Part shown: piece by piece, positions 51,296-60,467 of the stretch
How positions within the stretch are numbered: the first letter of the stretch is position 1
How the letters are laid out: every line of letters begins with the position of its first letter
Assembly: GCA_002319075.1 (NCBI GenBank)
Contig: NVQB01000001.1
Span: 744,001 to 808,000 of the forward strand
Length of the DNA stretch: 64,000 nt
Direction of reading: 5' to 3'
From: Sphingobacteriaceae bacterium
GTDB taxonomy: Bacteria > Bacteroidota > Bacteroidia > B-17B0 > Aurantibacillaceae
The notes under the pieces: generated by a model
The model's database searches: none
Told to the model about the DNA's origin: nothing
Seen by the model: the letters and a program-made list of their open reading frames with translations, nothing else
Made by a program: the position numbers and the translations under genes

Positions 51296-53274
51296 TGTGT
51301 TTGCACGATCAATTTTTGATGAAAACTCTTATCTGCATTCACGATAAAATAAATACCAGTTGTTAAACCCGTTACCGAAATTTTAAAGCTGTTGCCCGAA
51401 TTAAGTTCCAATTGACGCACCACTTGTCCTACACTATTCATAAGCTTCAGTGACATTCCCTTTTCTGCCCGCAAATAAAATTCGCCATTGTTTGGATTAG
51501 GATAAATTATCACTCCGTTGCTTTGCGTGAGATTCTCATCAGCCAATCCTATGCAACCGAAAACCGTTATAGTCTTAACTGCCAATCCCGAACACCCGTT
51601 GGCGCCTGTGCCTGCTACCGTATAGTTGGTGGTAATAGTGGGACTTACGCTGATGGAATTAGACATGATTGCGGTATTTGAATTTTGTAGTGTATATGTA
51701 GCTGCACCGGCCACGGTTATAAAAGTGCTTTCATTTCTGCAAATGTTTTGTTTTACACTACCAACCAAAACTGTGGGAGATGGAAGAGGCTGAAGTGTTA
51801 CCGATGCCGAATCAGAGCAATTTCCATCCTCACCAATAACCGTGTAAACACTTGTTCCCGTTGGAAGAACTGAAACCGATGTACTTATAATATTCATGGG
51901 TAACCAGGTGAACGTTGTTGCTCCAACTCCAGTAAGTGTATTCGATTGGCCACTGCATACCAATGCAGGACTTGAGAGGATAGAGATCACCGGCACCGGA
52001 TCAACATTTAGAATCAGTAGCGTTTTGCTAACGCAGCCATTCTGGTTCTGTACACTTACAGTATAGGCAGTGGTAGTTTGTGGCGACACTGTTACGTTTG
52101 CACCCGAAAGGTTTCCGGGTATCCATGTGTAAGAAACGCCCCCACTTGCCGTTAAGGTAGCGGTGCTGCCTAAACAAAGAGAATTTGGATGAGACGAAGA
52201 AACAACAGCAAAAGGCAGAGGATTTACAAGCAATGGTACGTTTACGGCAACACTACAGCCATTAGAAGGAAAACAAGTTACCGAAACAATTGTACTGATT
52301 GTTGGACTAAAAACCGCTACGGAGCTTGTGAATCCTCCCGGACTCCAGAAATAACTAGTGCCTCCGGTAGCGTTGAGTATGGTACTAGAACCAAAACACA
52401 CTGCCGTATTACCGCTAATAGAAACCAAAGGCAATGGCAAAACATAAACTGTGATCACATCAGAATAACCGACATTGCTTGTAGAAGTGCTTGCGGCCCG
52501 TCGAAAATAAGTGGTTTGCGACAGAGCACCCGGAGCGTAAGTAAGTGAATTGGCTGACGCAATAGTTGTAAAACCGCTATTGACAGATGTTGTAGAAGAT
52601 TGCCATTCGTAGGTAATCGTACCAGAAGTAACTGAAGCAGACGCTGATGAAGAAAATGAATTGGGTGTTTGTCCGGCACAAATAGTCTGGCTGGCCGTAA
52701 TACTTCCTCCATACACAGGAGGCGGCGGACAACAATTCCCACCCACAGACAGGCTCTGTGTGCCTGTCCAGCAACCGTACTGCACTTTATGCGCGTATAA
52801 ACTACTTCCTGAAAAATAATTTAAAAAATAAGCTTCTACCTGATCAACCGTATTACAACCACCCTGGCTTGTAGTATTATTGCACGAATAGCCGCATATA
52901 ATAGAGCCGTACCCATTAGCGTTTGACAGCGTTGCTGCCGGCGCAAACGATACACTAACAGCAGCCGTTCCAGGAGCTCCTGTGATAGTTGTAGTGGCAA
53001 TTGAAGCGCCACAGCTGGAATTGTTTGAATTATTAAAACCTGCGTAATGTACAGCTGTGACATTGGCTATAAAGGCTCCGCTAAGATTAACCTGGCAGGC
53101 TTCGTAACTGCAAATACCTATTTTTAAATTTGAAATATTCTGATCAACGTTAATCGTAATCGTTCCTCCATCGTAATTTGTAAAAAGCATCACGTTTCCT
53201 GACGAACTACAGATAGTTTGAGCGGTAGAAAAAAGCGCGGCGAAAGCTAATACAAGTGTGTAGATTTTTTTCAT
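51292..53274 (-). CDS. T9SS-exported protein with five Ig-like repeats
   Basis: 660 residues from MKKIYTLVLAFAALFSTAQ, a clear signal peptide; the ATG at 53274 is used because the upstream frame (SKRLNSSRFK...) is not signal-like. The head (about 20-205) carries VMLFTNYDGGTITINVDQNISN and the Cys-rich IICGYSCNNTTSQGGCNTVDQVEAY, then GNCCPPPPVYGG. Five Ig-like repeats follow (TICAGQ, AVCFGSS, SLCLGST, LVCSGQS, NICRNES), and then a type-A sorting domain (IYPNPNNGEFYLRAE...GIYFIVN). Shorter relative of the three nine-repeat proteins in this window. Confidence 0.85.
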   Translation of the reverse strand: MKKIYTLVLAFAALFSTAQTICSSSGNVMLFTNYDGGTITINVDQNISNLKIGICSYEACQVNLSGAFIANVTAVHYAGFNNSNNSSCGASIATTTITGAPGTAAVSVSFAPAATLSNANGYGSIICGYSCNNTTSQGGCNTVDQVEAYFLNYFSGSSLYAHKVQYGCWTGTQSLSVGGNCCPPPPVYGGSITASQTICAGQTPNSFSSSASASVTSGTITYEWQSSTTSVNSGFTTIASANSLTYAPGALSQTTYFRRAASTSTSNVGYSDVITVYVLPLPLVSISGNTAVCFGSSTILNATGGTSYFWSPGGFTSSVAVFSPTISTIVSVTCFPSNGCSVAVNVPLLVNPLPFAVVSSSHPNSLCLGSTATLTASGGVSYTWIPGNLSGANVTVSPQTTTAYTVSVQNQNGCVSKTLLILNVDPVPVISILSSPALVCSGQSNTLTGVGATTFTWLPMNIISTSVSVLPTGTSVYTVIGEDGNCSDSASVTLQPLPSPTVLVGSVKQNICRNESTFITVAGAATYTLQNSNTAIMSNSISVSPTITTNYTVAGTGANGCSGLAVKTITVFGCIGLADENLTQSNGVIIYPNPNNGEFYLRAEKGMSLKLMNSVGQVVRQLELNSGNSFKISVTGLTTGIYFIVNADKSFHQKLIVQTH

Positions 53275-53380
53275 TGGGTGGTTTTTTGAAATAGTTAGAC
53301 TAGTTGGGATTAGTTTAAACCTACTAGAATTCAGGCGCTTAGACAAGAAAAATCAAATTTTTATATCTTTTAAAAAGCCG

Positions 53381-53388
53381 TATCTTTG
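53381..53388 (+). promoter_or_regulatory. -7 promoter box for the alpha-oxoamine synthase gene
   Basis: TATCTTTG, 23 bases before the ATG at 53412. Confidence 0.6.
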
Positions 53389-53411
53389 CGCCTATAAACA
53401 AAGACAGATTA

Positions 53412-54677
53412 ATGAAAGATATTTTCGAAAAAATAAAAGCGAATTTAGGTCCGATTGGTGAACATGCAAAGGAATCTCATGGGTATTTTACCTTTCCGAA
53501 ATTAACGGGAGATATTAATCCGCATATGGAATTTCGCGGTAAAAAATTACTTAACTGGAGCTTAAACAATTATCTTGGATTGGCAAACCATCCTGAAGTA
53601 AGACAAGCTGATATTGACGGAGCAACACAATTTGGTCTGGCTGCTCCCATGGGTGCGCGTATGATGAGCGGCAATTCCGATTATCACGAAGCCCTTGAAA
53701 AAGGATTATCTAAACTGGTTAATAAAGAAGACACTATACTTTGTAATTTCGGTTACCAGGCAATGGTTTCGGCAATTGATGCGATTGTTGACCGTCATGA
53801 CGTAATTGTTTATGACGCTGAAAGTCACGCTTGTATCTTAGACGGCGTACGTTTACACATGGGAAAACGTTACGTATTCAAACACAACGATGTGGCTGAT
53901 TGCGAAAAACAATTAGAGCGCGCTAAAAAATTAATTGAAGAAAACGGAAATAAAGGCGCTATTCTGGTGATTACAGAAGGAGTGTTTGGAATGCGTGGCG
54001 ACCAGGGTAAATTAAAAGAGATTGTTGATTTAAAGAAAAAATACAATTTCCGTTTATTTGTTGACGATGCTCATGGCATTGGAACAATGGGCGCTAAGGG
54101 CGGCGGAACCGGTGAAGCACAAGGTTGCCAGGATGGAGTAGATATTTACTTTGGTACTTTCGCGAAGTCTTTTGCTTTAATTGGTGGATTTATTTCTTCT
54201 TCAAAAGAAATTATCACTTACCTGCGTTACAACATGCGTTCTCAGATTTTCGCAAAATCATTGCCAATGCCATTGGTAATTGGTTTACTAAAACGTCTTG
54301 ACTTATTAAACGCACATCCCGAATACCGCACTAAATTGTGGGACATCGCTACGAATTTGCAAAAAGGATTAGTAGATGCAGGATTTAATATTGGTGATAC
54401 TAATACCATGGTAACCCCGGTTTACATGAATGGGTCTATTCCCGAAGCAACCAACATGGTAATTGATTTACGTGAGAACTTCGGTATTTTCTGTTCTATG
54501 GTTGTGTATCCTGTAATTCCAAAAGGCATGATCATTTTACGTTTAATTCCCACAGCTATGCATACGATGGAAGATGTAAAATACACTATTGAATCTTTCA
54601 GTAAAATAAAAGATAAATTATACGGAGGTTTATACATGGCCGACAAGATCCGTGAAGGATTTTCGCAGGCACTTTAA
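53412..54677 (+). CDS. Alpha-oxoamine synthase (serine palmitoyltransferase/KBL/CapL-like)
   Basis: PLP enzyme of the alpha-oxoamine synthase family, 421 residues. LLNWSLNNYLGLANHPEV, GARMMSGNSDYHEALEKGLSK and VYDAESHACILDGVRL are family motifs. The PLP-binding Asp and His lie in LFVDDAHGIGTMG, and the PLP lysine is K252 in YFGTFAKSFALIGGFI. In Bacteroidota such genes encode serine palmitoyltransferase for sphingolipids or the cysteate-using enzyme for sulfonolipids; KBL (threonine catabolism) and BioF are alternatives. The somewhat long N-terminus and FAKSF (rather than FSKAFG) favour the SPT/CapL group. No neighbouring lipid genes help to decide. Substrate unresolved. Confidence 0.9.
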   Translation: MKDIFEKIKANLGPIGEHAKESHGYFTFPKLTGDINPHMEFRGKKLLNWSLNNYLGLANHPEVRQADIDGATQFGLAAPMGARMMSGNSDYHEALEKGLSKLVNKEDTILCNFGYQAMVSAIDAIVDRHDVIVYDAESHACILDGVRLHMGKRYVFKHNDVADCEKQLERAKKLIEENGNKGAILVITEGVFGMRGDQGKLKEIVDLKKKYNFRLFVDDAHGIGTMGAKGGGTGEAQGCQDGVDIYFGTFAKSFALIGGFISSSKEIITYLRYNMRSQIFAKSLPMPLVIGLLKRLDLLNAHPEYRTKLWDIATNLQKGLVDAGFNIGDTNTMVTPVYMNGSIPEATNMVIDLRENFGIFCSMVVYPVIPKGMIILRLIPTAMHTMEDVKYTIESFSKIKDKLYGGLYMADKIREGFSQAL

Positions 54678-54700
54678 ACACTCATTTCACGAATTATACG

Positions 54701-54748
54701 AATCCCGTTTTCTCCCGATAGCTGTCGGGAGAGACCGGGATTTTTTTT
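54701..54748 (+). terminator. Nested-hairpin terminator with the CCCGATAGC palindrome
   Basis: The outer arms AATCCCG and CGGGATT enclose an inner hairpin CTCCCGATAGCTGTCGGGAG (54712-54731), followed by eight T. The inner part is a one-base variant of the palindrome found in the tRNA-like repeats at 15 kb. Confidence 0.85.
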
Positions 54749-54935
54749 GACGCTGATTTCGCAGATTACACAGGTTTTTTGCAAGAATCGATAAATTAAA
54801 TTTCATAGATCATAAATCCTTCGAATTTATGGTTGTGATGAACGGCCAAACTTAAATTTGAAATTTGATTAGCGAAATTGTCCAGGTAAATTCCGAGTTT
54901 AACGCTGCGAAATCTGGGAAATCTGCGTCGAACTT
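54749..54935. repeat. Intergenic stretch bounded by an inverted GCAGATT-type repeat
   Basis: GACGCTGATTTCGCAGATTA (54749 on) and the reverse-complement-like GCGAAATCTGGGAAATCTGCGTC near 54907-54929 face each other around about 130 bases of AT-rich sequence with no frame. A partial relative (AAATCTGTG...GAAATCTGC) lies near 37880-37908. Probably a decayed palindromic repeat of the genome. Confidence 0.5.
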
Positions 54936-54938
54936 GCA

Positions 54939-55391
54939 TTAGAGTATCGAGAGAATTCGATACTCAAACTCATTCACCTTCACCTTTTCATCGAGTTTTA
55001 ATCCTATTAAAGATTTTCCTAACGGAGAACCTGGTGAAATTACGTAGATAGTTTTTCCATCCAGTTCAACTTTACCCAGCGGAATGATGATGAAAAAAAT
55101 ACCTTTATCTGTGTACACTAAATTTTGACTGGAGACGCTTTGAATAGAGCGTTCTTTATCTATTTTAGTGAGCTGCTCATATTGATTTTTTAGTTCATCC
55201 AATTGCCAGCTTAATTTTTCGTGCTCGCTTTGCATTTTTGCACGGGCCGTTTCGTGCTTGTCGCCCGCAGAACTTTTTGTTTCGTTCTCCATAGATCCGC
55301 TGATCTCGTCCATAGAAAAAGCAATAAGCTCAATCTTACGACGAACAGTGTCTTTACAATGCTCCAGCACTTTTTCTTTAAAGAGATCCAT
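54939..55391 (-). CDS. GreA/GreB-like transcription elongation factor family protein
   Basis: 150 residues from MDLFKEKVLEHC (ATG at 55391; the open frame runs 7 codons longer). The N-terminal half (about 15-80) is helical and charged, as in the Gre coiled coil (RKIELIAFSMDEISGSME, MQSEHEKLSWQLDELKNQYEQL). The C-terminal half shows the Gre FKBP-like globule: GKVELDGKTIYVISPGSPLGKSLIGLKLDEKVKV. The acidic tip residues of the coiled coil that stimulate RNA cleavage are not obviously conserved, so it may be a Gre-factor homologue with an altered role. Monocistronic on the minus strand. Confidence 0.8.
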   Translation of the reverse strand: MDLFKEKVLEHCKDTVRRKIELIAFSMDEISGSMENETKSSAGDKHETARAKMQSEHEKLSWQLDELKNQYEQLTKIDKERSIQSVSSQNLVYTDKGIFFIIIPLGKVELDGKTIYVISPGSPLGKSLIGLKLDEKVKVNEFEYRILSIL

Positions 55392-55561
55392 AGTTTTTAT
55401 AAAGGTAAACAATAAACCTGTTTGTTCTTACAATCAATTAGCGGCAAACTAAGTGTCTGCACCCGACTAACTTAAGATTCAACTATTAACAATTTGAAGG
55501 CCCGTGTTAAAAAGTCAGGTACTGAAACGCTTACGAATAGCTTAACTTAGTTACCCTATTT

Positions 55562-58198
55562 ATGGCAAAGACGACGGAAGTAAAAGAAACCCCCTTAATG
55601 AAACAATACAATACCATCAAGGCGAAATATCCTGATGCAATTTTATTATTCAGGGTTGGAGATTTTTACGAAACATTTGGAGAAGATGCAATCAAAGCAT
55701 CTAAAGTACTGGGTATTGTGCTTACAAAACGCGCTAACGGTTCAGCTTCACACATTGAGCTGGCAGGATTTCCGCATCACTCATTAGATTCATATTTACC
55801 AAAATTAGTGCGCGCCGGTTATCGTGTCGCAATTTGTGATCAGCTCGAAGATCCTAAAATGGTGAAAGGTATTGTAAAACGTGGTATTACTGAATTGGTA
55901 ACCCCTGGCGTTAGTTACAACGATAAGATCTTAAACCACCAGCAAAATAATTTTCTTGCTTCTGTACATCTTGAAAAGGATTCTGCAGGACTTGCTCTTT
56001 GTGATGTTTCTACCGGTGAATTTCTTGTTGCGCAAGGCACTCACGACTATATTGAAAAACTCATTCAAAATTTTAAACCTAACGAATTACTTTTCGAAAA
56101 ATCAAAAAAAACCGAGCTTACCGATTTAATCGGCGATCGTTTTTATTGTTTTGGTTTGGATGATTGGGCTTTTGCTTATGATTTTGGATATGAAAGTCTG
56201 ACCAAGCAATTTGATACAGTTTCTCTTAAAGGCTTCGGAATTGAAGACCAGCACACCGCCATCAAGGCCTGTGGAGCCATTTTGCATTACCTTGGCGAAA
56301 CAAAACATGATAAATTAAAACACATCAACCGTGTTAGCCGCATTGAAGAAGATAATTACGTTTGGCTGGATAAATTCACCATTCGTAATTTAGAACTTTA
56401 TGGAAGCAATCATGAAAACGGAAAAAGCCTGATCGACGTCATAGACAAAACCGTTAGTCCGATGGGCTCGCGTTTATTGAAACGTTGGTTAGCACTTCCC
56501 TTAAAAAACATTGACGCTATTAACGAGCGTTTAAACGCCGTTGAATTTTTTGTAACTGAAAATGAGCAACGCGAAGAATTAATTTCTTCTTTAAAAGAAG
56601 TCGGTGATCTCGAACGTTTAATTTCTAAAGTTTCTGCCTTTAAAGTAACACCTAGGGAATTGGTGCATTTAAAAAGATCGCTCGGTATTATTTCAGAGAT
56701 CAAGGACAAAATAAAATCTTCCGCCAACCCTACTCTTCAAAAAATTGCCGATCAGTTAAATCCTTGCCAGGTGATGTTTGAACGTCTCGACAACGAGCTG
56801 AATGAAGAAGCGCCCGTTAGCGTTATGAAAGGAAATGTGATAGCCAAAGGAATTAATGCTGAACTGGACGAGCTGCGCAACATTGCTTTTAACGGGAAAG
56901 ATTATCTATTGCAGATTCAACAACGTGAAGTAGAAAAAACAGGGATCACTTCTTTGAAGGTGGCCTTTAATTCTGTGTTCGGTTATTATTTAGAAGTTAC
57001 ACATTTACATAAAGATAAAGTTCCACAAGAATGGATCCGCAAACAAACACTCACCACAGCTGAGCGTTATATTACCCCAGAATTAAAAGTATATGAAGAA
57101 AAAATACTAGGGGCGGAAGAAAAGATCATGTCTATTGAAGTGCAGTTGTTTGAAAACCTGGTGCGCGATCTGGCAGATTACATTGCTCCAATTCAACTCA
57201 ACGCTAACTTACTCGCAAGACTGGATGTGTTTTGTGGTTTTGCTATTTTAGCAAACAGCAATAATTATAACCGTCCTTTTTTTGGTGAAGGATATGCTAT
57301 AGACATTACCGATGGCAGACATCCGGTAATAGAAAAACAATTAGCTGTTGGTTTAGATTATGTGAGCAATTCTGTTTATCTCGACAACGATACACAACAG
57401 ATTATGATGATTACCGGTCCCAATATGAGTGGTAAATCTGCTTTATTACGCCAAACGGCATTAATTGTTTTATTAGCCCAGATAGGATCTTACGTTCCTG
57501 CTAAAGAAGCGCGCTTAAGTATTATTGATAAAATCTTTACCCGTGTAGGCGCCACAGACAATATCAGTTCCGGCGAATCTACCTTTATGGTGGAAATGAA
57601 TGAAACAGCGAGCATTTTAAATAATTTAAGCGACAGAAGTTTAGTGTTGTTAGATGAAATCGGTCGCGGTACTTCTACCTACGATGGTATTTCCATTGCC
57701 TGGAGTATTGCAGAATTTATGCATAACCAGCCTGTAAACCGCGCCAAAACACTGTTCGCAACGCACTATCACGAACTAAATGACATGAGTAACCTTTTTC
57801 CACGCATTAAAAACTTTAATGTTTCTGTTAAAGAAAGTGGAAATAAAATCATCTTCCTACGCAAGCTGGCAGAAGGTGGAAGCGAACACAGCTTCGGGAT
57901 TCACGTAGCAAGAATGGCCGGTATGCCGAACTATGTGATTGACCGTGCAAACGCTATTCTGAAAAAATTAGAAAAAGAACACGAATTTGAATTGGAAGGA
58001 ACGGCAGACCTTGTTATTAATGGCAGTGCAAAGATCCCATCCAAAGATAAAAGTGAAATGCAGTTGAGTTTCTTTCAATTGAATGATCCTTTATTACAGC
58101 AAATCAAAGAAGATATTCTAGCTACGGATATCAATACTTTAACTCCGGTGGAGGCGCTATTGAAGTTGAGTGAAATTAAAAAGTTGGTGGGTGGGTAG
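55562..58198 (+). CDS. mutS: DNA mismatch repair protein MutS
   Basis: 878 residues. The N-terminal mismatch-binding domain has LFRVGDFYETFGEDA, whose F-x-E motif contacts the mismatch. A connector and clamp follow, then the ATPase with Walker A TGPNMSGKSALL, Walker B LVLLDEIGRGTSTYDG and the ATHYHEL switch region. The HTH/dimer region FGIHVARMAGMP follows, and the C-terminal tail ends LSEIKKL. Length and motif order are those of MutS1. MutL is not nearby. No clear -7 box is seen in the 150 bases upstream. Confidence 0.98.
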   Translation: MAKTTEVKETPLMKQYNTIKAKYPDAILLFRVGDFYETFGEDAIKASKVLGIVLTKRANGSASHIELAGFPHHSLDSYLPKLVRAGYRVAICDQLEDPKMVKGIVKRGITELVTPGVSYNDKILNHQQNNFLASVHLEKDSAGLALCDVSTGEFLVAQGTHDYIEKLIQNFKPNELLFEKSKKTELTDLIGDRFYCFGLDDWAFAYDFGYESLTKQFDTVSLKGFGIEDQHTAIKACGAILHYLGETKHDKLKHINRVSRIEEDNYVWLDKFTIRNLELYGSNHENGKSLIDVIDKTVSPMGSRLLKRWLALPLKNIDAINERLNAVEFFVTENEQREELISSLKEVGDLERLISKVSAFKVTPRELVHLKRSLGIISEIKDKIKSSANPTLQKIADQLNPCQVMFERLDNELNEEAPVSVMKGNVIAKGINAELDELRNIAFNGKDYLLQIQQREVEKTGITSLKVAFNSVFGYYLEVTHLHKDKVPQEWIRKQTLTTAERYITPELKVYEEKILGAEEKIMSIEVQLFENLVRDLADYIAPIQLNANLLARLDVFCGFAILANSNNYNRPFFGEGYAIDITDGRHPVIEKQLAVGLDYVSNSVYLDNDTQQIMMITGPNMSGKSALLRQTALIVLLAQIGSYVPAKEARLSIIDKIFTRVGATDNISSGESTFMVEMNETASILNNLSDRSLVLLDEIGRGTSTYDGISIAWSIAEFMHNQPVNRAKTLFATHYHELNDMSNLFPRIKNFNVSVKESGNKIIFLRKLAEGGSEHSFGIHVARMAGMPNYVIDRANAILKKLEKEHEFELEGTADLVINGSAKIPSKDKSEMQLSFFQLNDPLLQQIKEDILATDINTLTPVEALLKLSEIKKLVGG

Positions 58199-58217
58199 GG
58201 CAAACCTGCCTTCTGCC

Positions 58218-58248
58218 GCAGATAGTGCAGATAGTGCTGATAGTGCAG
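58218..58248. repeat. Short 9-bp tandem repeat
   Basis: AGATAGTGC repeated three times with one change (AGATAGTGC, AGATAGTGC, TGATAGTGC), 20 bases after mutS and just before the next gene. Confidence 0.7.
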
Positions 58249-58255
58249 GTCTAAG

Positions 58256-58621
58256 ATGGTATTTACTTTTTTAAATTCATCTTCGCTAAACCGAAGGTCA
58301 TCAAGACCATTTATATCTTACAGTGTGACCAATTTCAATAAAATTATTTCCTATGCAACGCTCGTTATGTGTTTATGCATTAAAGCGTATTGGTTTGTGC
58401 TTTTTGCAAGGTATCCTGAGATCGAAGAAGCTTCCCGGATTTTCAGAGCTCAATTTTCTTCCACCTTTCTAATCCTTATAGACTTGTTCGCTTTTGTAGC
58501 TGCTTTTTACTTTATCACAAAACTAATTTCCGCAAAAACAGCCCGAATAAGAACCCTGTACATCACTTCCCTTACATTAATTGCGCTCTGTTTGTTTCTC
58601 GATTTTTGGAGTAGTTTATAA
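58256..58621 (+). CDS. Small membrane protein of unknown function
   Basis: 121 residues. Three hydrophobic helices at about 29-50 (ISYATLVMCLCIKAYWFVLF), 67-91 (FSSTFLILIDLFAFVAAFYFI) and 99-119 (TLYITSLTLIALCLFLDFW). The basic N-terminus (RRSSRPF) would face the cytoplasm. The start is uncertain; a GTG near 58324 would drop the first 22 residues. No family recognised. It follows mutS by about 57 bases on the same strand. Confidence 0.5.
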   Translation: MVFTFLNSSSLNRRSSRPFISYSVTNFNKIISYATLVMCLCIKAYWFVLFARYPEIEEASRIFRAQFSSTFLILIDLFAFVAAFYFITKLISAKTARIRTLYITSLTLIALCLFLDFWSSL

Positions 58622-58705
58622 AAGAAGCATTCCTTAATTCTTTTGATTTTATTTTATGGAAAATTATTAGGTCTGCGTCTAATTGATGAATAGCTAAACG
58701 GAAGC

Positions 58706-59554
58706 ATGAAACATTTTAAAATCGAAATTAAAACCCCCTGTGATCAGAATTGGAACGCCATGCCAAAAATCGGAAACGGCGGTTTCTGCAGTCAATGTTC
58801 TAAAGTAGTGACCGATTTTGCTGCCATGAGCGACGCAGAGATTCTGCGGATTTTAAGTAAAAAAAACGCGGGTGAGATTTGCGGAAGCTTTTTGCCAGAT
58901 CAATTAAAAAAAATCTACCCCGCTAATAATTTTGATCACTCAAAAAAACATACAAGCTTAAATTTAGTTCTGGCAGGGCTATTGAGTTTGCCACTCCTTT
59001 CTAATGGTCAAAATGCGGTTCAAAAAACAGCTGTTGTAAGACCTGAAGTTCAAACAACAAACTTACAGAAACATGAACGTATTATTAGAGGAAAAATCTT
59101 TAACAGAGAAACTAAAGCGGGCATTAGCGCAACGATCAAAGTTTATACAAGCAGAAGAGACACTTTGCCAGTAAGCGCCTTCTACACTAACGGCACTGGA
59201 GAATACGAAATCTTACTACCTGATAGTGGCCTTTCAGGATTTTTTAAAATCACCTGTACGTCAGAAAATTTCGTGGAACGCACGGTAGTACTGGACCGAA
59301 ATAGTCTCCCAAACCGTCTGCATATCAGCCTGCAGGCTTTGCTTATTGTTGAAGTAACGGTAAGTGTTCCTGCTACGGAAGAAGTTATAAGAGACGTAAA
59401 TGTGATAAGGGATGAAAGAATAATGGGTGCGTCGTTTGCCAATAATCTCTACACAGAAAGACCATCCTTACCAAAACGTGTTTGGTACAAACTAAAACAT
59501 ACAGTCATTAACATGTTTAGAAATCCTAAACAACCTAATTTTTCTCTGCAATAG
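58706..59554 (+). CDS. CarboxypepD_reg-like membrane protein with N-terminal Cys cluster
   Basis: 282 residues. The first 60 residues hold a Cys pattern (C12, C28-x-x-C31, C59) in the context KTPCDQNW...GGFCSQCSKVVTDFAAMSDAEIL, a motif I associate with Bacteroidota envelope proteins of unknown role and possibly metal-binding. A hydrophobic segment lies at about 84-100 (LNLVLAGLLSLPLLSNG). Then comes a carboxypeptidase-regulatory-like beta-sandwich (IIRGKIFNRETKAGISATIKV...GEYEILLPDSG), a segment of alternating strands, and a basic tail. Its topology would put the Cys cluster in the cytoplasm and the beta domain outside. The 3' end overlaps the convergent SRPBCC gene by 20 bp. Confidence 0.65.
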   Translation: MKHFKIEIKTPCDQNWNAMPKIGNGGFCSQCSKVVTDFAAMSDAEILRILSKKNAGEICGSFLPDQLKKIYPANNFDHSKKHTSLNLVLAGLLSLPLLSNGQNAVQKTAVVRPEVQTTNLQKHERIIRGKIFNRETKAGISATIKVYTSRRDTLPVSAFYTNGTGEYEILLPDSGLSGFFKITCTSENFVERTVVLDRNSLPNRLHISLQALLIVEVTVSVPATEEVIRDVNVIRDERIMGASFANNLYTERPSLPKRVWYKLKHTVINMFRNPKQPNFSLQ

Positions 59555-59981
59555 CCTTCAATAGATCAAGGGCTTTCGGCCAGGTCTCTTTAAAATAGTG
59601 TACCATTTTCTCACCAATATCTCCAAACTCGAGGTCCACAGTGAGCTCAGTTTTTCCGTGACTCTCCTTCAAAGTATAATTTTCGTGCCCACCTCTCCAT
59701 TCGTCATCCTCAGGGCGATTAAGGTACTCCTCGCCTTTTAAAACAGTTCCCATGTGCCTGATAGACAAAAATTCACTGGGTATATTTTCCTCAATTACGG
59801 ACGACATGCCGTCATTTTTTGAGTCGAGAAATAAAGCTTTGCTTCCTTTTTGCCAGGTAGTGTCAACCCATGAGCCCTCTGCAAAGACAGAAGTCCAGTA
59901 ACGGTAATTTTGATCTGTGAATAAAGCATCCCACACTTTTTCGCGGGAAGCATTTAGGGTAATTTTAAATTGCTCTTTCAT
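59535..59981 (-). CDS. SRPBCC (AHSA1-type) domain protein
   Basis: 148 residues from MKEQFKITLNASREKVWDAL, a START-like helix-grip fold. AHSA1/SRPBCC patterns: ASREKVWDALFTDQNYRYW, WVDTTWQKGSKALF, LTVDLEFGD, HYFKETWPKALDLLKA. It binds or senses small hydrophobic ligands in many relatives; no substrate can be named. Transcribed toward the preceding gene and divergent from the ArsR operon, whose first gene starts 166 bp away. The ATG at 59981 is preferred to an upstream in-frame ATG at 59999. Confidence 0.8.
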   Translation of the reverse strand: MKEQFKITLNASREKVWDALFTDQNYRYWTSVFAEGSWVDTTWQKGSKALFLDSKNDGMSSVIEENIPSEFLSIRHMGTVLKGEEYLNRPEDDEWRGGHENYTLKESHGKTELTVDLEFGDIGEKMVHYFKETWPKALDLLKAIAEKN

Positions 59982-60092
59982 AGTTTCAGTTTTATACAAA
60001 TATGCTACAATTCAAATGCCACTATGGAGGCTGATCACGAATTTTAAGGGGGTAATTGCGACAGGTTACTCGTACGTTAAAAAAAACCAAAA

Positions 60093-60100
60093 TAAATTTG
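60093..60100 (+). promoter_or_regulatory. -7 promoter box of the arsR-like operon
   Basis: TAAATTTG, an exact TAnnTTTG match, ending one base before the first operator palindrome. Confidence 0.65.
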
Positions 60101-60101
60101 C

Positions 60102-60143
60102 GCAGTTAAATAACTGCACGTATATTCGCAGTCAAATAACTGC
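60102..60143 (+). promoter_or_regulatory. Two operator palindromes for the ArsR-type repressor
   Basis: GCAGTTA-AA-TAACTGC at 60102-60117 and GCAGTCA-AA-TAACTGC at 60128-60143, centres 26 bp apart. The first sits at the expected transcription start and the second ends 3 bases before the ATG. This fits autorepression by the ArsR-like product. Confidence 0.75.
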
Positions 60144-60146
60144 ACA

Positions 60147-60467
60147 ATGGAAATCCGTAGAGATGTTTTTCAGGCACTGGCCGACCCTACCCGCAGGGCC
60201 ATAATAACTTTAGTAGCGCTTCAGGCAATGACTCCCAGTGCTATTGCAGAGAATTTTGACTCTTCGCGTCAAACCGTATCTAAACACATTCAGATACTTA
60301 CCGAGTGCCAGTTACTTAGGCAGGAACAAAATGGGCGAGAAATTTATTACCATATTAATGCCAAAAAAATGAAGGAGGTCGCCGATTTTATAGAACCTTT
60401 CCGGAGCATGTGGGAGGACAGATTTAATAAATTAGAGGCCGTCATGAAAAAATATAAACGCAAATAA
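60147..60467 (+). CDS. ArsR family transcriptional regulator
   Basis: 106 residues, winged-helix repressor. [19 protein letters not shown] is the ArsR N-terminal motif, then [21 protein letters not shown] is the recognition helix region, and [18 protein letters not shown] the wing and C-terminal helix. No CVC or other clear metal-binding Cys pair is visible, so it belongs to the metal-independent group commonly paired with an AHSA1/SRPBCC gene. It starts 3 bases after two palindromes it probably binds. The next gene begins immediately after its stop. Confidence 0.93.
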   Translation: MEIRRDVFQALADPTRRAIITLVALQAMTPSAIAENFDSSRQTVSKHIQILTECQLLRQEQNGREIYYHINAKKMKEVADFIEPFRSMWEDRFNKLEAVMKKYKRK

